A DNA stretch of 64,000 bases, taken from assembly GCF_000734895.2 (NCBI RefSeq), contig NZ_CP011382.1, positions 1,280,700-1,344,699 on the forward strand. The letters are read 5' to 3'. Shown in pieces: positions 8,509 to 18,338 of the stretch (positions within the stretch are counted from its first letter, which is position 1; each line of letters begins with the position of its first letter). A program made the position numbers and the translations under genes. The notes beneath the pieces were generated by a model, which saw only the letters and a list, made by a program, of their open reading frames with translations, did not search any database and was not told where the DNA came from. Source of the stretch: Calothrix sp. 336/3 (GTDB lineage Bacteria > Cyanobacteriota > Cyanobacteriia > Cyanobacteriales > Nostocaceae).

Positions 8509-9954
8509 TTAGGAAGCTACAGGGTCAATACTATTAAACTCTAACTGACAGGCACGAGATACCAACTCTGAGGGTAATTTGTCGAAGCTAACTAAGGGTA
8601 AATGCTGGGGATTTTTTAACAATTCCTTAGCCAATAAAAAGCCGGCGATCGTCCAAGTTTGATATTTTCTCGCTTGCTTACCAATTAGTCTTCCTTTCTT
8701 ACCATCATAGTATTCGGGCCACTCGTCACCACTTAAACGAAACAGAGCGACTTCGATAGCTTTCTCGGCTAAATTCAAACGCTTAGTTTTGACTGCCGCA
8801 GCTGCCAGCATCCACATTAAAACGGGCCAGCTACCACCATTATGATAAGACCAAGGAATATTTTTGGGGTCACAACCAGTAACTATTTTATAGTCTTGAT
8901 TCTCCAGAGCAGGGAAGCAAATTTTCATTGGCATATCCCCAACTAAGTCATCCCAACGCTTCTCAATCAATGTCATAATGGCTTGGGATTGTTCCTCTGT
9001 AGCAAGGTCAGAAATAATCGCCATCAGATTTCCCAAGGAGAAAAAGCGGGTGTCTAACTGGGATGGTCCGACATTTCCCGCAAGGAAACCACCTTTGCGA
9101 GGTAGCCATTTATCTAGTTCATAGTAGGGCAAGGAATCTGCATAAATATTAAACAGGTTAACAGCTTTCACGCCGTATTCTTCACCCTTAAAGCGATAAA
9201 TTGCATTCAGACGGTTAATATCTATCCAGTAGTGTTGACGAATATGACCACACAACAAAGGTAGACGTTTATCTATGGCAGTTACTATATCTTGATTTCC
9301 TTGACAAATCAGTAATTCCCCTGCGGCACGCATGGCAGCATAGAATAATACTTGAATTTCTAGGGGATGACCGTAAATACCCATACGTCGGTCAATCATA
9401 CAAGCACCATCGGGAACTAGGAGCGTCGGATACATATCAAACCGATTCGCCAAGCAAAGTTCCATGATTAACCTGATACCATTTTGGAATTCAGGTTGAT
9501 GTGCGAGGGAAATATCCTTAGTGGCAACCACATAGGCACGTAATAATATTAACCACCAGAGACAAGAATCTACAGGTGTCACCCTGGCGATCGCGTGTTC
9601 TCCAAAATCTGCCTCTAGAAATTCTTCACCATTTTCACTGATAACTTTAAAGCTAGCAGGAATTAAACCCCGACCAGGTTTGTAAGCATCTAATGCTTTT
9701 TCTTTAGGTTGTAACTTTAACGTTTCTTCTAGGAAGTTACGGACAATATCTGTTCTTCCTTGAATTAAAAAAAGTAAAGCAGAAGAGACAAAATCTCGAA
9801 TAAAACATTGGTCATAGTTTAGTGATTCTACTGTACTATCAACAGCAGCTAAAGTTCCCACAGGAACTCCGCGATAGTAGAGAATTGATTTATCCAATGC
9901 TTCCCAAGCTTCTGTTTCAATTTTGTTATTTGTCACCAAGTCTTCTACTTGCAT
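8509..9954 (-). CDS. Alkaline/neutral invertase, GH100
   Basis: 481-aa cytoplasmic invertase that hydrolyses sucrose to glucose and fructose. The order of signatures matches the neutral invertases shared by cyanobacteria and plants: [49 protein letters not shown] (region of the catalytic Asp, residue 129 here), [42 protein letters not shown] and [28 protein letters not shown] (region of the acid Glu). Length and lack of signal peptide fit the family. In Anabaena such enzymes feed heterocysts with hexoses; whether this is the InvA or InvB type cannot be decided here. It is divergent from the next gene across 950 bases. Confidence 0.92.
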   Translation of the reverse strand: MQVEDLVTNNKIETEAWEALDKSILYYRGVPVGTLAAVDSTVESLNYDQCFIRDFVSSALLFLIQGRTDIVRNFLEETLKLQPKEKALDAYKPGRGLIPASFKVISENGEEFLEADFGEHAIARVTPVDSCLWWLILLRAYVVATKDISLAHQPEFQNGIRLIMELCLANRFDMYPTLLVPDGACMIDRRMGIYGHPLEIQVLFYAAMRAAGELLICQGNQDIVTAIDKRLPLLCGHIRQHYWIDINRLNAIYRFKGEEYGVKAVNLFNIYADSLPYYELDKWLPRKGGFLAGNVGPSQLDTRFFSLGNLMAIISDLATEEQSQAIMTLIEKRWDDLVGDMPMKICFPALENQDYKIVTGCDPKNIPWSYHNGGSWPVLMWMLAAAAVKTKRLNLAEKAIEVALFRLSGDEWPEYYDGKKGRLIGKQARKYQTWTIAGFLLAKELLKNPQHLPLVSFDKLPSELVSRACQLEFNSIDPVAS

Positions 9955-10906
9955 TGCTAGAATAACTCCTTTAAGTATATGACTTTTGGTAGATGCGCCC
10001 TACTTTATTCAGCTATCTTCATCATAACAATTAAATTTTTGTGAATAGCAAAATTATGCTTTTTTCTCACATATAATAATCATCTAATCGTCATAGAGAT
10101 CACAGTTTTATTAAGATAAATTCCAGCGATTTTTGATGATATTTTTCACCTGATATTTAGAGATAAATACAATTACTGATTTTTCTCGTATCAAATATCT
10201 TTTGAGGTGAAGATGATTTTATTTAACAGTCTGATTTTTTCTGGAGCCAACAAGTATATATTTTCACAAATATTCTTGCCTTAAGTATTTTGACACGGTA
10301 TTGTATCAGTAATTTTACTTAAGCACAGTATGATTACAAAGACTGTAAAATGTATTGTCACCTAACTGCGATCGGAATTTCTGACGATTTCCCAGAATAT
10401 GCAACTAAGTTTTGCTTTTTCCTCATACATCTGTGAAAACTACATTCTAGCTTAGGTAATATTTCTCAAAGATGCAATTTACAAAACCATCCCTGAGAGA
10501 GTTTTTATAAATAGAAGATTAAATTCTCTCGGATGGGTGATTGCTTGGGAGTTACAGTCATAAATCCCTATGCTGTGTTACTCGGCGTGAAGAGAGTTTA
10601 TAATCAACGTTAAATATGTGAACAGCGAGGAGTGAGCAGTTGTCTTCCTCCTAATCTACCTGTGACATATTCCCCTGATTGACTACATCTTTTGTGTGAG
10701 GTCATAACGCAGCAGTAGAATTAGATACTGGTTATACTCGTTTGAGTGACAAGCATCACGGAATTATCCTATAAGCTTTTATACTTTTAATTGAAACATC
10801 AACTTTTTCTTTGATTGAGACTAAGTTGAGGTTTATCACAATCTTTGTGAACTGGAAAAATATTTGTGATAGTTGATAATATTCGCATTGAGAAAAAATC
10901 AAGATT
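9955..10906. other. Long AT-rich intergenic region between divergent genes
   Basis: 952 bases without a credible gene or RNA gene that I can recognise. It must hold the promoters of the invertase (minus) and the unknown gene at 10907 (plus). I see no tRNA, no extended inverted repeat and no known riboswitch. Confidence 0.6.
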
Positions 10907-11944
10907 ATGTTAAAAGCTTTGCAAGTGACAAATAGTCCTTCATCTGAACATATGTTGCACCTCTGGGTACAGCGTTATCGGGTGGACTTTGCCCCCTTAG
11001 CACGACAAGAAGATGCATCCTATTTATTATTGCAAGCCGCGTCAGTTGAAGGTAGAAGTTTGACGGTTAATAAATTTCAAGATAGTGTCTTAAATATTAT
11101 TTGTCAAATGGCATGGATTCAGACTGGCAAGCTGTATAATTATATTTCCAATATCATAGATTTACAGGAAGCTAGAAGAATCACTCACTTTACTTTTAGA
11201 ATTTATAAAAAGCTTCTAGATTGTTATCAAAAGCAAGCATTAAATTCTCATAAAACAGATAATGGCATCAATTGGGGAATTACGGCGATCGCTGACCTTG
11301 CCTATGCTCTAGAACCTATACTTATCGTTTTTCAAGAGCAACATTTAGTATCAAAAGATTGGCGCTGTCTAGGGTTTATGACAACCCAACTAAACTTTAC
11401 AAATCAACTCATCATCAGTAAATTATCTCCGGTTGAAGCTGTATTATTAAAACCCTATCTAGATTTTGTGGAAGAGCAAGTTGCTATCCCCTGGCAACGT
11501 GTTTGCTCTGCGGCATCTCAGTATGAAGTGATGACACCAAAATTGAGATTAGCTCAAGAAATTATGTCTCATGCATCCGCAAATGCTCTGGTTATTTATC
11601 AGCAGCTTGTACAACTTTTACCCCACCATCAAAGTCGTAGAGGCTACTTAACAAATCCGGATATTTATCATTCCTGCTTGCGTGATTTAAATATGTTTCA
11701 AGCATATATATGTTTATGCTTATTAGAAGGGAGTCTCAAGCCTATCCAGGAAGAATTAGTACCCCTATGTACCATGGTTATGGAAAGCTTAGAAATTAAA
11801 TGGGAAATGATAGAAATTTGGTGTCAATTATTGGCTCAGGAATTGCAGAGAAAAGTCAGTTCTGAGTATTTAGATTTACTACAACCCTATACTCAAGGAA
11901 TGTGGCAATTATTTTTTCAACAGCGCTCACGTTTAGGATATTGA
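10907..11944 (+). CDS. Hypothetical protein, all-helical, 345 aa
   Basis: I do not recognise a family. The protein looks cytoplasmic and mostly alpha-helical, rich in Leu, Gln, Tyr and His, with no signal peptide, membrane segment or catalytic motif visible. Codon use (including ATT/ATC, GGCGATCGC inside the gene) matches its neighbours, so it does not look recently acquired. It is divergent from the invertase over a long intergenic region and is followed by a tiny minus-strand frame. The start ATG is in the sequence AAGATTATGTTAAAAG with no clear ribosome site. Confidence 0.7.
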   Translation: MLKALQVTNSPSSEHMLHLWVQRYRVDFAPLARQEDASYLLLQAASVEGRSLTVNKFQDSVLNIICQMAWIQTGKLYNYISNIIDLQEARRITHFTFRIYKKLLDCYQKQALNSHKTDNGINWGITAIADLAYALEPILIVFQEQHLVSKDWRCLGFMTTQLNFTNQLIISKLSPVEAVLLKPYLDFVEEQVAIPWQRVCSAASQYEVMTPKLRLAQEIMSHASANALVIYQQLVQLLPHHQSRRGYLTNPDIYHSCLRDLNMFQAYICLCLLEGSLKPIQEELVPLCTMVMESLEIKWEMIEIWCQLLAQELQRKVSSEYLDLLQPYTQGMWQLFFQQRSRLGY

Positions 11945-11960
11945 TAAGGGTATTTATCTG

Positions 11961-12068
11961 CTACACCCTGGCAGCACTTACCTCAAATTTCCAAGCCCAT
12001 GTCAAATAAATTACCCAACCTGCAAATACAACGACAGTAGCCATTTCACCAAAGGAAATTCCCACCAT
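11961..12068 (-). CDS. Possible 35-aa single-pass membrane protein
   Basis: Reads MVGISFGEMATVV, then VFAGWVIYLTWAWKFEV and SAARV: a short N-terminus, one clear hydrophobic helix rich in aromatic residues, and a polar tail. This is the layout of small thylakoid subunits of photosystems or NDH, but I cannot match it to a known one. An in-frame TTG four codons upstream is an alternative start. It lies antisense in the gap before bciB. There is no strong ribosome site, so it may be chance. Confidence 0.4.
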   Translation of the reverse strand: MVGISFGEMATVVVFAGWVIYLTWAWKFEVSAARV

Positions 12069-12172
12069 TCGACTCTTCAAGTCATCCCATCAACAACTGT
12101 GAGGTTTATTTGGTGCTAATCTCTGAGATATTGTGAGAGAAAGCCTCTACGTTATTTACAGACGCAATTTTA

Positions 12173-13372
12173 ATGACTTCGGTAGAATTTCCCAAACACA
12201 AAAAAGCCAAAGCCCTCAAACCTGGTAGTCGTCGCCCTGCCAAGGAATTATGCAGTGAATGTGGATTATGTGATACATATTATGTTCACTATGTCAAGGA
12301 AGCTTGTGCATTTATTAATCAACAGTTTGATAATCTGGAAACCCAAACCCACCAACGCACCCGCGATTTAGACAACCCAGACGAGCTATATTTCGGTGTT
12401 CATCAAGAAATGATGGCAGCACGGAAAAAAGAACCGATTCCCGGCGCACAATGGACAGGTATCGTCAGTTCCTTGGCAATTGAGATGCTAAATCGGGGTA
12501 TGGTAGAAGGGGTGGTATGCGTGCAAAATACCAAGGAAGATAGATTTCAACCCATGCCCGTCATTGCTCGTACCCCGGAAGAAATACTGGCAGCACGGGT
12601 AAATAAGCCAACCCTCTCCCCCAATCTTTCGATTCTCGAACAGATAGAAGAGTCGGGAATGAAACGCCTTTTAGTGATTGGTGTTGGTTGTCAAATTCAA
12701 GCTTTACGAGCAGTAGAAAAGCAATTGGGATTAGAAAAACTCTATGTTCTGGGTACTCCCTGCGTAGATAATGTTACCCGTGCTGGCTTACAAAAATTCC
12801 TCGATACCACTAGCCGATCGCCAGACACCGTTGTCTATTACGAATTCATGCAAGATTTTCGTGTCCATTTCAAACATGAAGATGGTTCGGTGGAATTGGT
12901 TCCTTTCTTCGGTTTGAATACTAAGGAACTCAAGGATGTATTTGCCCCTTCCTGTATGAGTTGCTTTGACTACGTTAATTCCTTAGCTGATATTGTTGTC
13001 GGGTACATGGGCGCTCCCTTCGGTTGGCAGTGGATTATGGTGCGTAATGATACAGGGAAGGAGATGTTGGAATTAATCAAAGACCAAATCAATACCCAAC
13101 CTGTGATGTCCCAGGGAGACAGAAAAGCTGCGGTGCAACAAAGTATACCTGCCTATGATAAAGGTGTCACCCTGCCAATGTGGGCGGCAAAACTCATGGG
13201 GGTAGTGATTGAGAAAATTGGTCCCAAGGGTTTAGAATATGCGCGATTTTCCATAGATTCTCATTTCACCCGCAATTATTTATACGTAAAACGTAATTAC
13301 CCGGAAAAACTGGCGGCGCATGTTCCCGAATTTGCCAAGCGGATTGTGCGGCAGTATAAATTACCAGATTAG
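12173..13372 (+). CDS. bciB: Ferredoxin-dependent 8-vinyl reductase (BciB / FrhB family)
   Basis: 399 aa iron-sulfur flavoprotein of the F420-hydrogenase beta-subunit family. The cyanobacterial member (slr1923-like) reduces the 8-vinyl group of divinyl chlorophyllide in chlorophyll a synthesis. Iron-sulfur ligands are visible in ELCSECGLCDTYY near the N-terminus, GVGCQIQALR in the middle and APSCMSCFDYVNSLADIVVGYMG near residue 265. Length and the C-terminal YARFSIDSHFTRNYLYVKRNYP match the cyanobacterial group. It is a single gene. The biochemical role is from family knowledge. Confidence 0.88.
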   Translation: MTSVEFPKHKKAKALKPGSRRPAKELCSECGLCDTYYVHYVKEACAFINQQFDNLETQTHQRTRDLDNPDELYFGVHQEMMAARKKEPIPGAQWTGIVSSLAIEMLNRGMVEGVVCVQNTKEDRFQPMPVIARTPEEILAARVNKPTLSPNLSILEQIEESGMKRLLVIGVGCQIQALRAVEKQLGLEKLYVLGTPCVDNVTRAGLQKFLDTTSRSPDTVVYYEFMQDFRVHFKHEDGSVELVPFFGLNTKELKDVFAPSCMSCFDYVNSLADIVVGYMGAPFGWQWIMVRNDTGKEMLELIKDQINTQPVMSQGDRKAAVQQSIPAYDKGVTLPMWAAKLMGVVIEKIGPKGLEYARFSIDSHFTRNYLYVKRNYPEKLAAHVPEFAKRIVRQYKLPD

Positions 13373-13407
13373 GATTCTGATAAAGCTGTTGGCGATCGCA
13401 TTGATAT

Positions 13408-13465
13408 TGTAGTGTGGACATCTTGCCCATTTCCTAAAATTAGGGAGCGAGACGCTTCCACTACA
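13408..13465. repeat. Dispersed palindromic element with TGTAGTG ends
   Basis: The ends TGTAGTGTGG and CCACTACA form an inverted repeat, and inside is AGGGAGCGAGACGCTTCC. A related copy in the opposite orientation lies at 43999-44055, and a partial one at 8296. It is probably a MITE or REP-like repeat. No protein is encoded. Confidence 0.65.
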
Positions 13466-13535
13466 TATTTTTTACCCATCACAAATTATGCAATAGTTAT
13501 GGGTGATTGGTTTTTCCTGTTGGCGATCGCCCCAT

Positions 13536-15698
13536 TTATTCATTACTCAGTACCAGGGAGTTAACTAGGGATAACAGGGGACCTAATTGTTCTTGCCCAT
13601 TCACAGCTAAGTCACTATGACAGAGATATATCCTTTCTGATACCCGTGGAAGTAAGTCGGCGATAATTGTTTCCAGGCGCTGTTGTTCTAATCTTTGTTC
13701 ATCTTCCACTGTCCAGGGTTTCCCCAGTCGATGACGCAGGAAAAAAGGAGCGCCAAACAGGGTTGCAGCACCTCCCTTTGCCCAGAGGGGGGAACCGACA
13801 TCCAGCCAGAAGTGCCAACGGTGGGAGCGTCTACTAGAGCGGTATTGAAAGATGGTTGCCAAGGTGACAGTGTTGCGGTTTTTCCCCAGGGGTAGCATGG
13901 GGTAGGGGTTAGCGGTGACGGTTCCCCGACGTAGAAGCTGGATAAATTCCCTTAATGTTTCCTTGGTAGATGGGTGGGCGAATTGTCGCAGTCTGGTATC
14001 AATTTCCCAGTAATGTTGGGCAGTTTCCAGTAATTCCCGTAGGGCGGCAAGTTGCTCATAGGCTAAATTACTACCGTTCCAAATAAAGCGCTGAATTGCT
14101 GAGTTGAGAACAACGATGGGGTTAGCGAGTAACCTTTGTTCTTGTTGTTTACGGATATCTTCCAACCATAAAAGAATTTGGCTGTAGGTGGTGCTGGCTG
14201 TGTAACCGAGGCGATCCCAACGTTCAAAGGCAGTTACAGGTAGAAGGTGAGGATGTTCGGGATGGGGTTTAAAACAGTAATCAGCGATTAAACCTGCTCT
14301 GACGGGATCGATGCGTAAACGGGAGGTTTCCCCCTCTGTCTCACTTCCCCCTAAGACTACCAACATCTCAGCTACGGTATCCCGGTCGAGAAGACGACCT
14401 AAACCGGGGTAAATTAAGGATAGGAGGGTAAGTAAAGCTCGAATCACGGGGGAGGTGATCAGGGGACGTTGGTCATTGAGGGATTCCAGGGTGATACCTT
14501 GTTTACTGAGGATTTCTGTCAGGGTATAGCGGGCGATCGCGTCCAAACCTGGAGCAATAATCACTATATCCTGGGGGGCTACCTGTTGGGTATTTACCCC
14601 ATGGGCGATCGCCTCGGCTGTTTGCCGTAATAATTGCGCGCGGGATGTCTCTTGAATCGATTTCACCAAATCTGGGGGCAAAATTGATGTCGTAAATGAT
14701 TCCCGCATTAACTCTAGGATGGGTACTGTCAATCTCCTAGCCAAGCTATTCCCAGGGGCTGGTGGTAAAATCTCCCTAGGGCAACGGCTTCCTAAACCTT
14801 CTAAGTAATTGGGATCAGCTCCCAATCCCAAACGCACTACCCCTTCAGGATTAAAGCTAAATATTCCCACCCCACCCCGCTCAAGAAGCAGCTCTAACAA
14901 GTCTCTAGTCACCGCCGGATAATCTTGTACATCATCGGCAACTACACCCTGATATCGTCGCAGCAGACTCTCCTGATACTGGGTATTTTTTAAGAGATTT
15001 TGATAATACAACTCAGTAATTATCCCGTAGCTGAGAAATCCCCTTTCTAAGCACCAAGTTCGCCAACCTAGGAGTAAATCAACCAAAAACTCTGGCTCTA
15101 AATTGGGGTTGTCTTCATCCTGGGGTAAAGCAGTTGTTAAAATTTTCCCAATCTCATCCCCAGCTGTGCCACTATAGGCAGCTAGTTGAAATAAATCTAA
15201 TATCCTGCGGACTAACCGTGACTCATTCACTCCTGCCCGTCGCAGGATATCATCATCTAAGTGGGGATGCCAAAGCTCAGTAGCCAATTCTTGCTCTGTT
15301 TCTGGACGTAAACGTACAGGGAACTGGGCTTTTAAAGATAATAACTCGACTAAAAGGGGCCAAAATAAAATGACTTCATCCTGAAAAAATCCTAGGGGAG
15401 TTTTACATCTAGCTGGATATTTACCAGTACCTGCGGTGACAATTCGATCAGCGAGTTCTCGTCGATTATCATCATTGGCTGCCAAAACTAGCAAACTGAG
15501 TTCTGTATGCTCTATTTGTAAGTGATGGGATGGAGGTTGTGTAAATTTCTCTGAGACAATATTTGGTTGTGAAGTGTTTATTCGATAGAATGATTGATGA
15601 TTTTGCCCGACCTTGATTAAGTTGGTGATCTCTTGCACTAAGCGAGTAGTTTTACCACTATGGCTAGAGCCAACAATCCAAAGAGAATGACAATACAC
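13536..15698 (-). CDS. UvrD/AddB-like P-loop protein (recombinase-type)
   Basis: 720 aa. A Walker A motif GSSHSGKTTRL is at residues 11-21 and a Walker B-like VVADDVQDYP near residue 251. The following FSFNPEGVVRLGLGADP and the C-terminal organisation resemble superfamily I helicases of the UvrD/AddB kind. Several other canonical helicase motifs are hard to see, and there is no obvious PD-(D/E)xK nuclease motif. Proteins of this type in cyanobacteria are usually annotated loosely as recombinase or helicase-related. It is divergent from pcxA with only about 85 bases between the starts. A role in recombination or repair is inferred. Confidence 0.6.
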   Translation of the reverse strand: MYCHSLWIVGSSHSGKTTRLVQEITNLIKVGQNHQSFYRINTSQPNIVSEKFTQPPSHHLQIEHTELSLLVLAANDDNRRELADRIVTAGTGKYPARCKTPLGFFQDEVILFWPLLVELLSLKAQFPVRLRPETEQELATELWHPHLDDDILRRAGVNESRLVRRILDLFQLAAYSGTAGDEIGKILTTALPQDEDNPNLEPEFLVDLLLGWRTWCLERGFLSYGIITELYYQNLLKNTQYQESLLRRYQGVVADDVQDYPAVTRDLLELLLERGGVGIFSFNPEGVVRLGLGADPNYLEGLGSRCPREILPPAPGNSLARRLTVPILELMRESFTTSILPPDLVKSIQETSRAQLLRQTAEAIAHGVNTQQVAPQDIVIIAPGLDAIARYTLTEILSKQGITLESLNDQRPLITSPVIRALLTLLSLIYPGLGRLLDRDTVAEMLVVLGGSETEGETSRLRIDPVRAGLIADYCFKPHPEHPHLLPVTAFERWDRLGYTASTTYSQILLWLEDIRKQQEQRLLANPIVVLNSAIQRFIWNGSNLAYEQLAALRELLETAQHYWEIDTRLRQFAHPSTKETLREFIQLLRRGTVTANPYPMLPLGKNRNTVTLATIFQYRSSRRSHRWHFWLDVGSPLWAKGGAATLFGAPFFLRHRLGKPWTVEDEQRLEQQRLETIIADLLPRVSERIYLCHSDLAVNGQEQLGPLLSLVNSLVLSNE

Positions 15699-15783
15699 AG
15701 CTGTCTCCTCGTGAATTTGTTAAGATACTTCGTAAATTAAGTTTAGGTAAAAAATACCCCCTAAGGCTGGATGCTTGCCTGCA

Positions 15784-17073
15784 ATGAATAATTTGGGATT
15801 TGGTCAGAAAATTTACTCATTCCTGGTGTCTGCTTATAAATGGTACCTATGGACACCTGAACGTTCTGTAGAAGCAGCTTATCAAGCAGCATTAAAAATC
15901 AAAGCTTTAGAAGATGAGCATTTCCAGGGGAATCAGATTAGTTTCGAGAATACGAGTTACAGTAGTAGTATATTAGATTATTTTGAGACAGATTTACAAA
16001 AGCATTTGAAGACGGTGAGAATGCGATTGACAGAGTTTCAATCTAGCCGTTTTTTTCTCAACGAATCTAATCAGGAAACCGCAGCTAAATATGGTGTACA
16101 GTACTCCTCAGAAGCGGTGATTTTAGAAAAGCTGAAAATAATTGATGACATCACAGCGAAATATACAAGGCTAAAGATCGATGATATTTCTGAGCCTCAA
16201 ATAAAGAAAAATAGTCAGGCGATAGTCCCTTTAAATAATAACATTAAACAGGCGAATAATAAAGATATCAGTAAAGCGAATACAACGGGTGTACTACCGC
16301 GTTCTATTTTTAATACTTTCAGTCGTCTGCAAATAGAATTAGACCCCAAGTCAGAGGAAGATATTGTCAGAAATTTTCGCAAGTCCCAACGACGCACCTT
16401 AATTTCTGTGAGATTTCTGCTGTTATTAATTATCGTTCCGACTCTGACTCACCAGATATCGAAAACTTTTCTTGTGGGTCCGATAATTAATCATGTGAGA
16501 CATTCGGAACAGGTGTCAATATTTATCAATCAGGAGATGGAAGAGGAAGCACTAGAAGAGCTACAAAGATTTGAAGAAAGAATCAAGTTTGAAAATATTA
16601 TTGGCATGTTAGCACCGATTTCTCCAGAACAGATGGAGGTGAAAGTGAAGGAGAAAGCTGAGGAGATTGCTACGGAATATAGAAGGGAAAGTGCCAACGC
16701 GATTAAAAATGTGTTTGCGGATATTTGTTCGGTGATTGCTTTTGTAATTCTCCTCATTGCCAGTAAGCGGGAGATTGTCATCCTCAAGGATTTCTTTGAC
16801 CATATTGTGTATGGTTTAAGTGATAGTGCCAAAGCATTTATTATTATATTATTTACAGATGTGTTCGTAGGTTTTCACTCTCCCCATGGTTGGGAGGTAA
16901 TTCTTGAAGGGTTATCTCGTCATTGGGGATTGCCAGCAAATCATGATTTTATTTTCTTATTTATTGCGACTTTCCCCGTAATTCTCGATACAATTTTCAA
17001 ATATTGGATTTTCCGCTATTTAAATCGGATTTCACCCTCCGCAGTCGCCACATATCACAACATGAATGAGTAA
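15784..17073 (+). CDS. pcxA: Proton extrusion protein PcxA (CemA/CotA homologue)
   Basis: Membrane protein needed for light-induced proton extrusion and, indirectly, CO2 uptake; homologous to chloroplast CemA. The sequence YSFLVSAYKWYLWTPERSVEAAYQAALKIKALE at the start is diagnostic. A hydrophilic middle is followed by at least four membrane segments: RFLLLLIIVPTLTHQ, ADICSVIAFVILLIA, AFIIILFTDVFVGFHSPHGWE and FIFLFIATFPVILDTIFKYWIF. About 430 aa is normal. I favour the ATG at 15784; a TTG three codons earlier is also open. mltA starts 2 bases after the stop, so the two genes are probably co-transcribed. Confidence 0.93.
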   Translation: MNNLGFGQKIYSFLVSAYKWYLWTPERSVEAAYQAALKIKALEDEHFQGNQISFENTSYSSSILDYFETDLQKHLKTVRMRLTEFQSSRFFLNESNQETAAKYGVQYSSEAVILEKLKIIDDITAKYTRLKIDDISEPQIKKNSQAIVPLNNNIKQANNKDISKANTTGVLPRSIFNTFSRLQIELDPKSEEDIVRNFRKSQRRTLISVRFLLLLIIVPTLTHQISKTFLVGPIINHVRHSEQVSIFINQEMEEEALEELQRFEERIKFENIIGMLAPISPEQMEVKVKEKAEEIATEYRRESANAIKNVFADICSVIAFVILLIASKREIVILKDFFDHIVYGLSDSAKAFIIILFTDVFVGFHSPHGWEVILEGLSRHWGLPANHDFIFLFIATFPVILDTIFKYWIFRYLNRISPSAVATYHNMNE

Positions 17074-17075
17074 CT

Positions 17076-18338
17076 ATGAAACTACTACAAAAAACTCTTA
17101 GAAGTAGTTTAGTTGCTTTTCCCTTAGCATTTGTGATCGTGATTGCCCTAGGGCAAAAATTCAGCAATAGAGAATTAAGTCCAGTACAATGTCAATTGCG
17201 ACGTTGGTATATCCCGACATCTATAGAAAAAAAGCCGAATCTTCCCTTAGTCAATTTAACAAAATCACCCTTTCCCTGTTGTGCGGGGGATAATTCTTGT
17301 TTTGATCAGCAGTTATGGGGAGAAAATCAGCAAGGTGCAGACAAAAAAGCTTTATTAATTTCCTTAGAACAGAGTTTAAAGTATTTACAAACAGATAGAG
17401 CTGGCAAAACCTATGCAAATTACCCTATCAAAGAAATTACCCGACAGCGTGTCATTAATAGCTTAACCAGATTTCGTCAATTATTAATCAAATCCAAATC
17501 TGCGGCAGAATTAAACGCTGCTGTCAGTCGAGAATTTGTATTCTATCAATCTGTAGGTAAGGATAATCAAGGTACAGTTTTATTTACTGCTTATTACGAA
17601 CCCCTATACCTTGCTAGTCGTGTACCAACTCAGGAATTTCGCTATCCGATTTATCGTGTTCCTCAGGATTTTAAATCTTGGCAACGACCACACCCAACTC
17701 GTTTAGAATTAGAAGGTGCCGACGCTTTGCAAGCTAGTCAGGGAAAATTACGAGGTACAGAATTATTTTGGTTGCGCGATCGCCTGGAAGCTTATATGAT
17801 TCATATCCAGGGTTCCGCACGTTTACAGCTCACCGATGGTACCCAGACTACCGTCGGTTATGCAGCTAGTACAGCCTATAATTATCGAAGTATTGGGCGA
17901 GAATTGGGCAATGATGGTAAGTTACCCCTAGGGATGATTACTATGCCCCTAATTATCGAATATTTTCAAAAACATCCCCAGGATTTAAATATTTATATCC
18001 CCCGCGATCGCAGTTTTGTCTTTTTCCAAGAAAATTACGGCAACCCCGCAACAGGTTCTATTAGCGTTCCATTAACTAGCGATCGCTCCATCGCTACAGA
18101 TAAGTCTCTCATGCCTCCCGGCGCTTTGGCTCTCATCCGCGCAAATTTTCCCTTTTCCCTACCCCAGGGAGCAATGGAACATCGGGTTGTCAGTCGCTAC
18201 GTTTTAGACCAAGATACAGGGGGAGCAATTAAGGGAGCAGGTAGGGTAGATTACTTTGTCGGTACAGGAAAAATTGCTGGCGATCGCGCTGGTGTTACAG
18301 TCAGCAATGGACAGTTATACTATCTACTACTGAAGTAA
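17076..18338 (+). CDS. mltA: Murein transglycosylase A (MltA with 3D domain)
   Basis: Lytic transglycosylase that cleaves peptidoglycan glycan strands with formation of anhydromuramic ends. The N-terminal hydrophobic segment (SSLVAFPLAFVIVIALG) is a signal or anchor. The MltA domain has GTVLFTAYYEPLYLASR and LFWLRDRLEAYMIHIQGSARLQLTDG. The C-terminal 3D domain has QDTGGAIKGAGRVDYFVGTG with the catalytic-type Asp residues. 420 aa is slightly longer than E. coli MltA and lacks its lipobox. It starts 2 bases after pcxA, with the start codon in the sequence TGAGTAACTATG. Confidence 0.92.
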   Translation: MKLLQKTLRSSLVAFPLAFVIVIALGQKFSNRELSPVQCQLRRWYIPTSIEKKPNLPLVNLTKSPFPCCAGDNSCFDQQLWGENQQGADKKALLISLEQSLKYLQTDRAGKTYANYPIKEITRQRVINSLTRFRQLLIKSKSAAELNAAVSREFVFYQSVGKDNQGTVLFTAYYEPLYLASRVPTQEFRYPIYRVPQDFKSWQRPHPTRLELEGADALQASQGKLRGTELFWLRDRLEAYMIHIQGSARLQLTDGTQTTVGYAASTAYNYRSIGRELGNDGKLPLGMITMPLIIEYFQKHPQDLNIYIPRDRSFVFFQENYGNPATGSISVPLTSDRSIATDKSLMPPGALALIRANFPFSLPQGAMEHRVVSRYVLDQDTGGAIKGAGRVDYFVGTGKIAGDRAGVTVSNGQLYYLLLK

